From positions 3,081,703-3,145,702 of the forward strand of contig NZ_KK073873.1 of NCBI RefSeq assembly GCF_000585355.1: a DNA stretch of 64,000 bases, given 5' to 3'. The stretch's first letter is position 1; every line of letters begins with the position of its first letter. This stretch comes from Xylanibacter oryzae DSM 17970. Its GTDB lineage: Bacteria; Bacteroidota; Bacteroidia; Bacteroidales; Bacteroidaceae. A program made the position numbers and the translations under genes. The notes beneath the pieces were generated by a model, which saw only the letters and a list, made by a program, of their open reading frames with translations, did no database searches and was not told where the DNA came from. Shown piece after piece: positions 63,761-64,000 of the stretch.

Positions 63761-64000
63761 ATGAAACGGTATTCAAAAATTATTATCGCAGGCGTTATAG
63801 CCCTGATTTTTATAGGAACATTCATTTTCCTATACATGAAATCACAACCTAAACCGGTGGCTTATAATGAGTTTACACCGAAAGTAGCTAACCTTGATAA
63901 AACAACTATTATTACAGGTAAGATAGAACCTCGTAATGAGGTAAACATTAAACCTCAGGTAAGTGGTATTATCACAAACCTTTATAAGCAGGCCGGTGAT
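63761..64000 (+). CDS. MacA-like periplasmic adaptor protein (cut by window edge)
   Basis: Eighty residues are visible: an N-terminal membrane anchor (IIIAGVIALIFIGTFIFLYM) and the start of an RND/HlyD-type adaptor (GKIEPRNEVNIKPQVSGII, the barrel-sandwich half motif). It would link the MacB permeases to a TolC-like channel, whose gene probably follows outside the window. Confidence 0.88.
   Translation, partial: MKRYSKIIIAGVIALIFIGTFIFLYMKSQPKPVAYNEFTPKVANLDKTTIITGKIEPRNEVNIKPQVSGIITNLYKQAGD

Overview
The window looks like a Bacteroidales chromosome, most likely Prevotella/Bacteroides-like. The evidence is a SusC/SusD polysaccharide-utilisation locus with a hybrid two-component sensor, repeated copies of the Bacteroidetes promoter (TTTG, about 19-20 nt, TAnnTTTG), weak ribosome binding sites and an AT-rich base composition. 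No rRNA or tRNA gene was seen.

Layout. (1) 1-3700 is accessory DNA. It holds a primase fragment, a DUF7833-type replication protein and an M15 peptidase on the minus strand. Upstream of these lies a roughly 335-nt minus-strand region with its own consensus promoter, several hairpins and an intrinsic terminator, which looks like a non-coding RNA gene. A hypothetical gene, a palindrome-rich gap and an internally deleted IS1380-type element follow. (2) 3700-10,550 has a PfpI-like protein, a minus-strand operon of an AAA15 ATPase plus a TOPRIM/RloB-like protein (a likely anti-phage pair), two outer-membrane beta-barrel proteins, a candidate sRNA and a thioesterase. (3) 10,641-39,481 is a 29-kb pectin-directed locus on the plus strand: GH2, GH106, SGNH esterase, GH2, HTCS regulator, secreted TIM-barrel protein, DUF4957/DUF5123-like lipoprotein, SusC, SusD, an 850-bp repeat-rich gap, PL1 pectate lyase, DUF3826 and a beta-helix/DUF6298 protein. 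(4) 39,615-43,268 has an ECF sigma factor with an unusually short anti-sigma-like partner, a candidate minus-strand sRNA, two glycosyltransferases and a small Cys/Lys-rich secreted protein. (5) 43,350-52,124 is mostly housekeeping: M23/LysM peptidase, recG-ispD-DJ-1-pdxJ on the minus strand, nadK and an ABC exporter on the plus strand, and a type II pantothenate kinase. (6) 52,237-56,409 is one giant ORF made of two complete TPR-histidine-kinase sensors joined in frame, the second with a lost phospho-acceptor His. (7) 56,690-58,366 is a DUF47/PiT phosphate-transport pair. (8) 58,487-64,000 is an operon of an ABC ATPase, permease, GntR regulator and MacB/MacA-type efflux genes, running off the right edge.

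How the genes work together. In the pectin locus, SusD captures oligosaccharides for SusC, PL1 and the beta-helix proteins act on the galacturonan backbone, and GH106, the two GH2 enzymes and the esterase trim rhamnose, galactose-type sugars and acetyl groups. The HTCS would sense the products and switch the locus on. The GntR gene inside the efflux operon suggests autoregulation. The most unusual items are the structured RNA at 1903-2237, the double-sensor fusion at 52,237-56,409, the minimal anti-sigma protein and the nested inverted-repeat element at 33,568-33,746.
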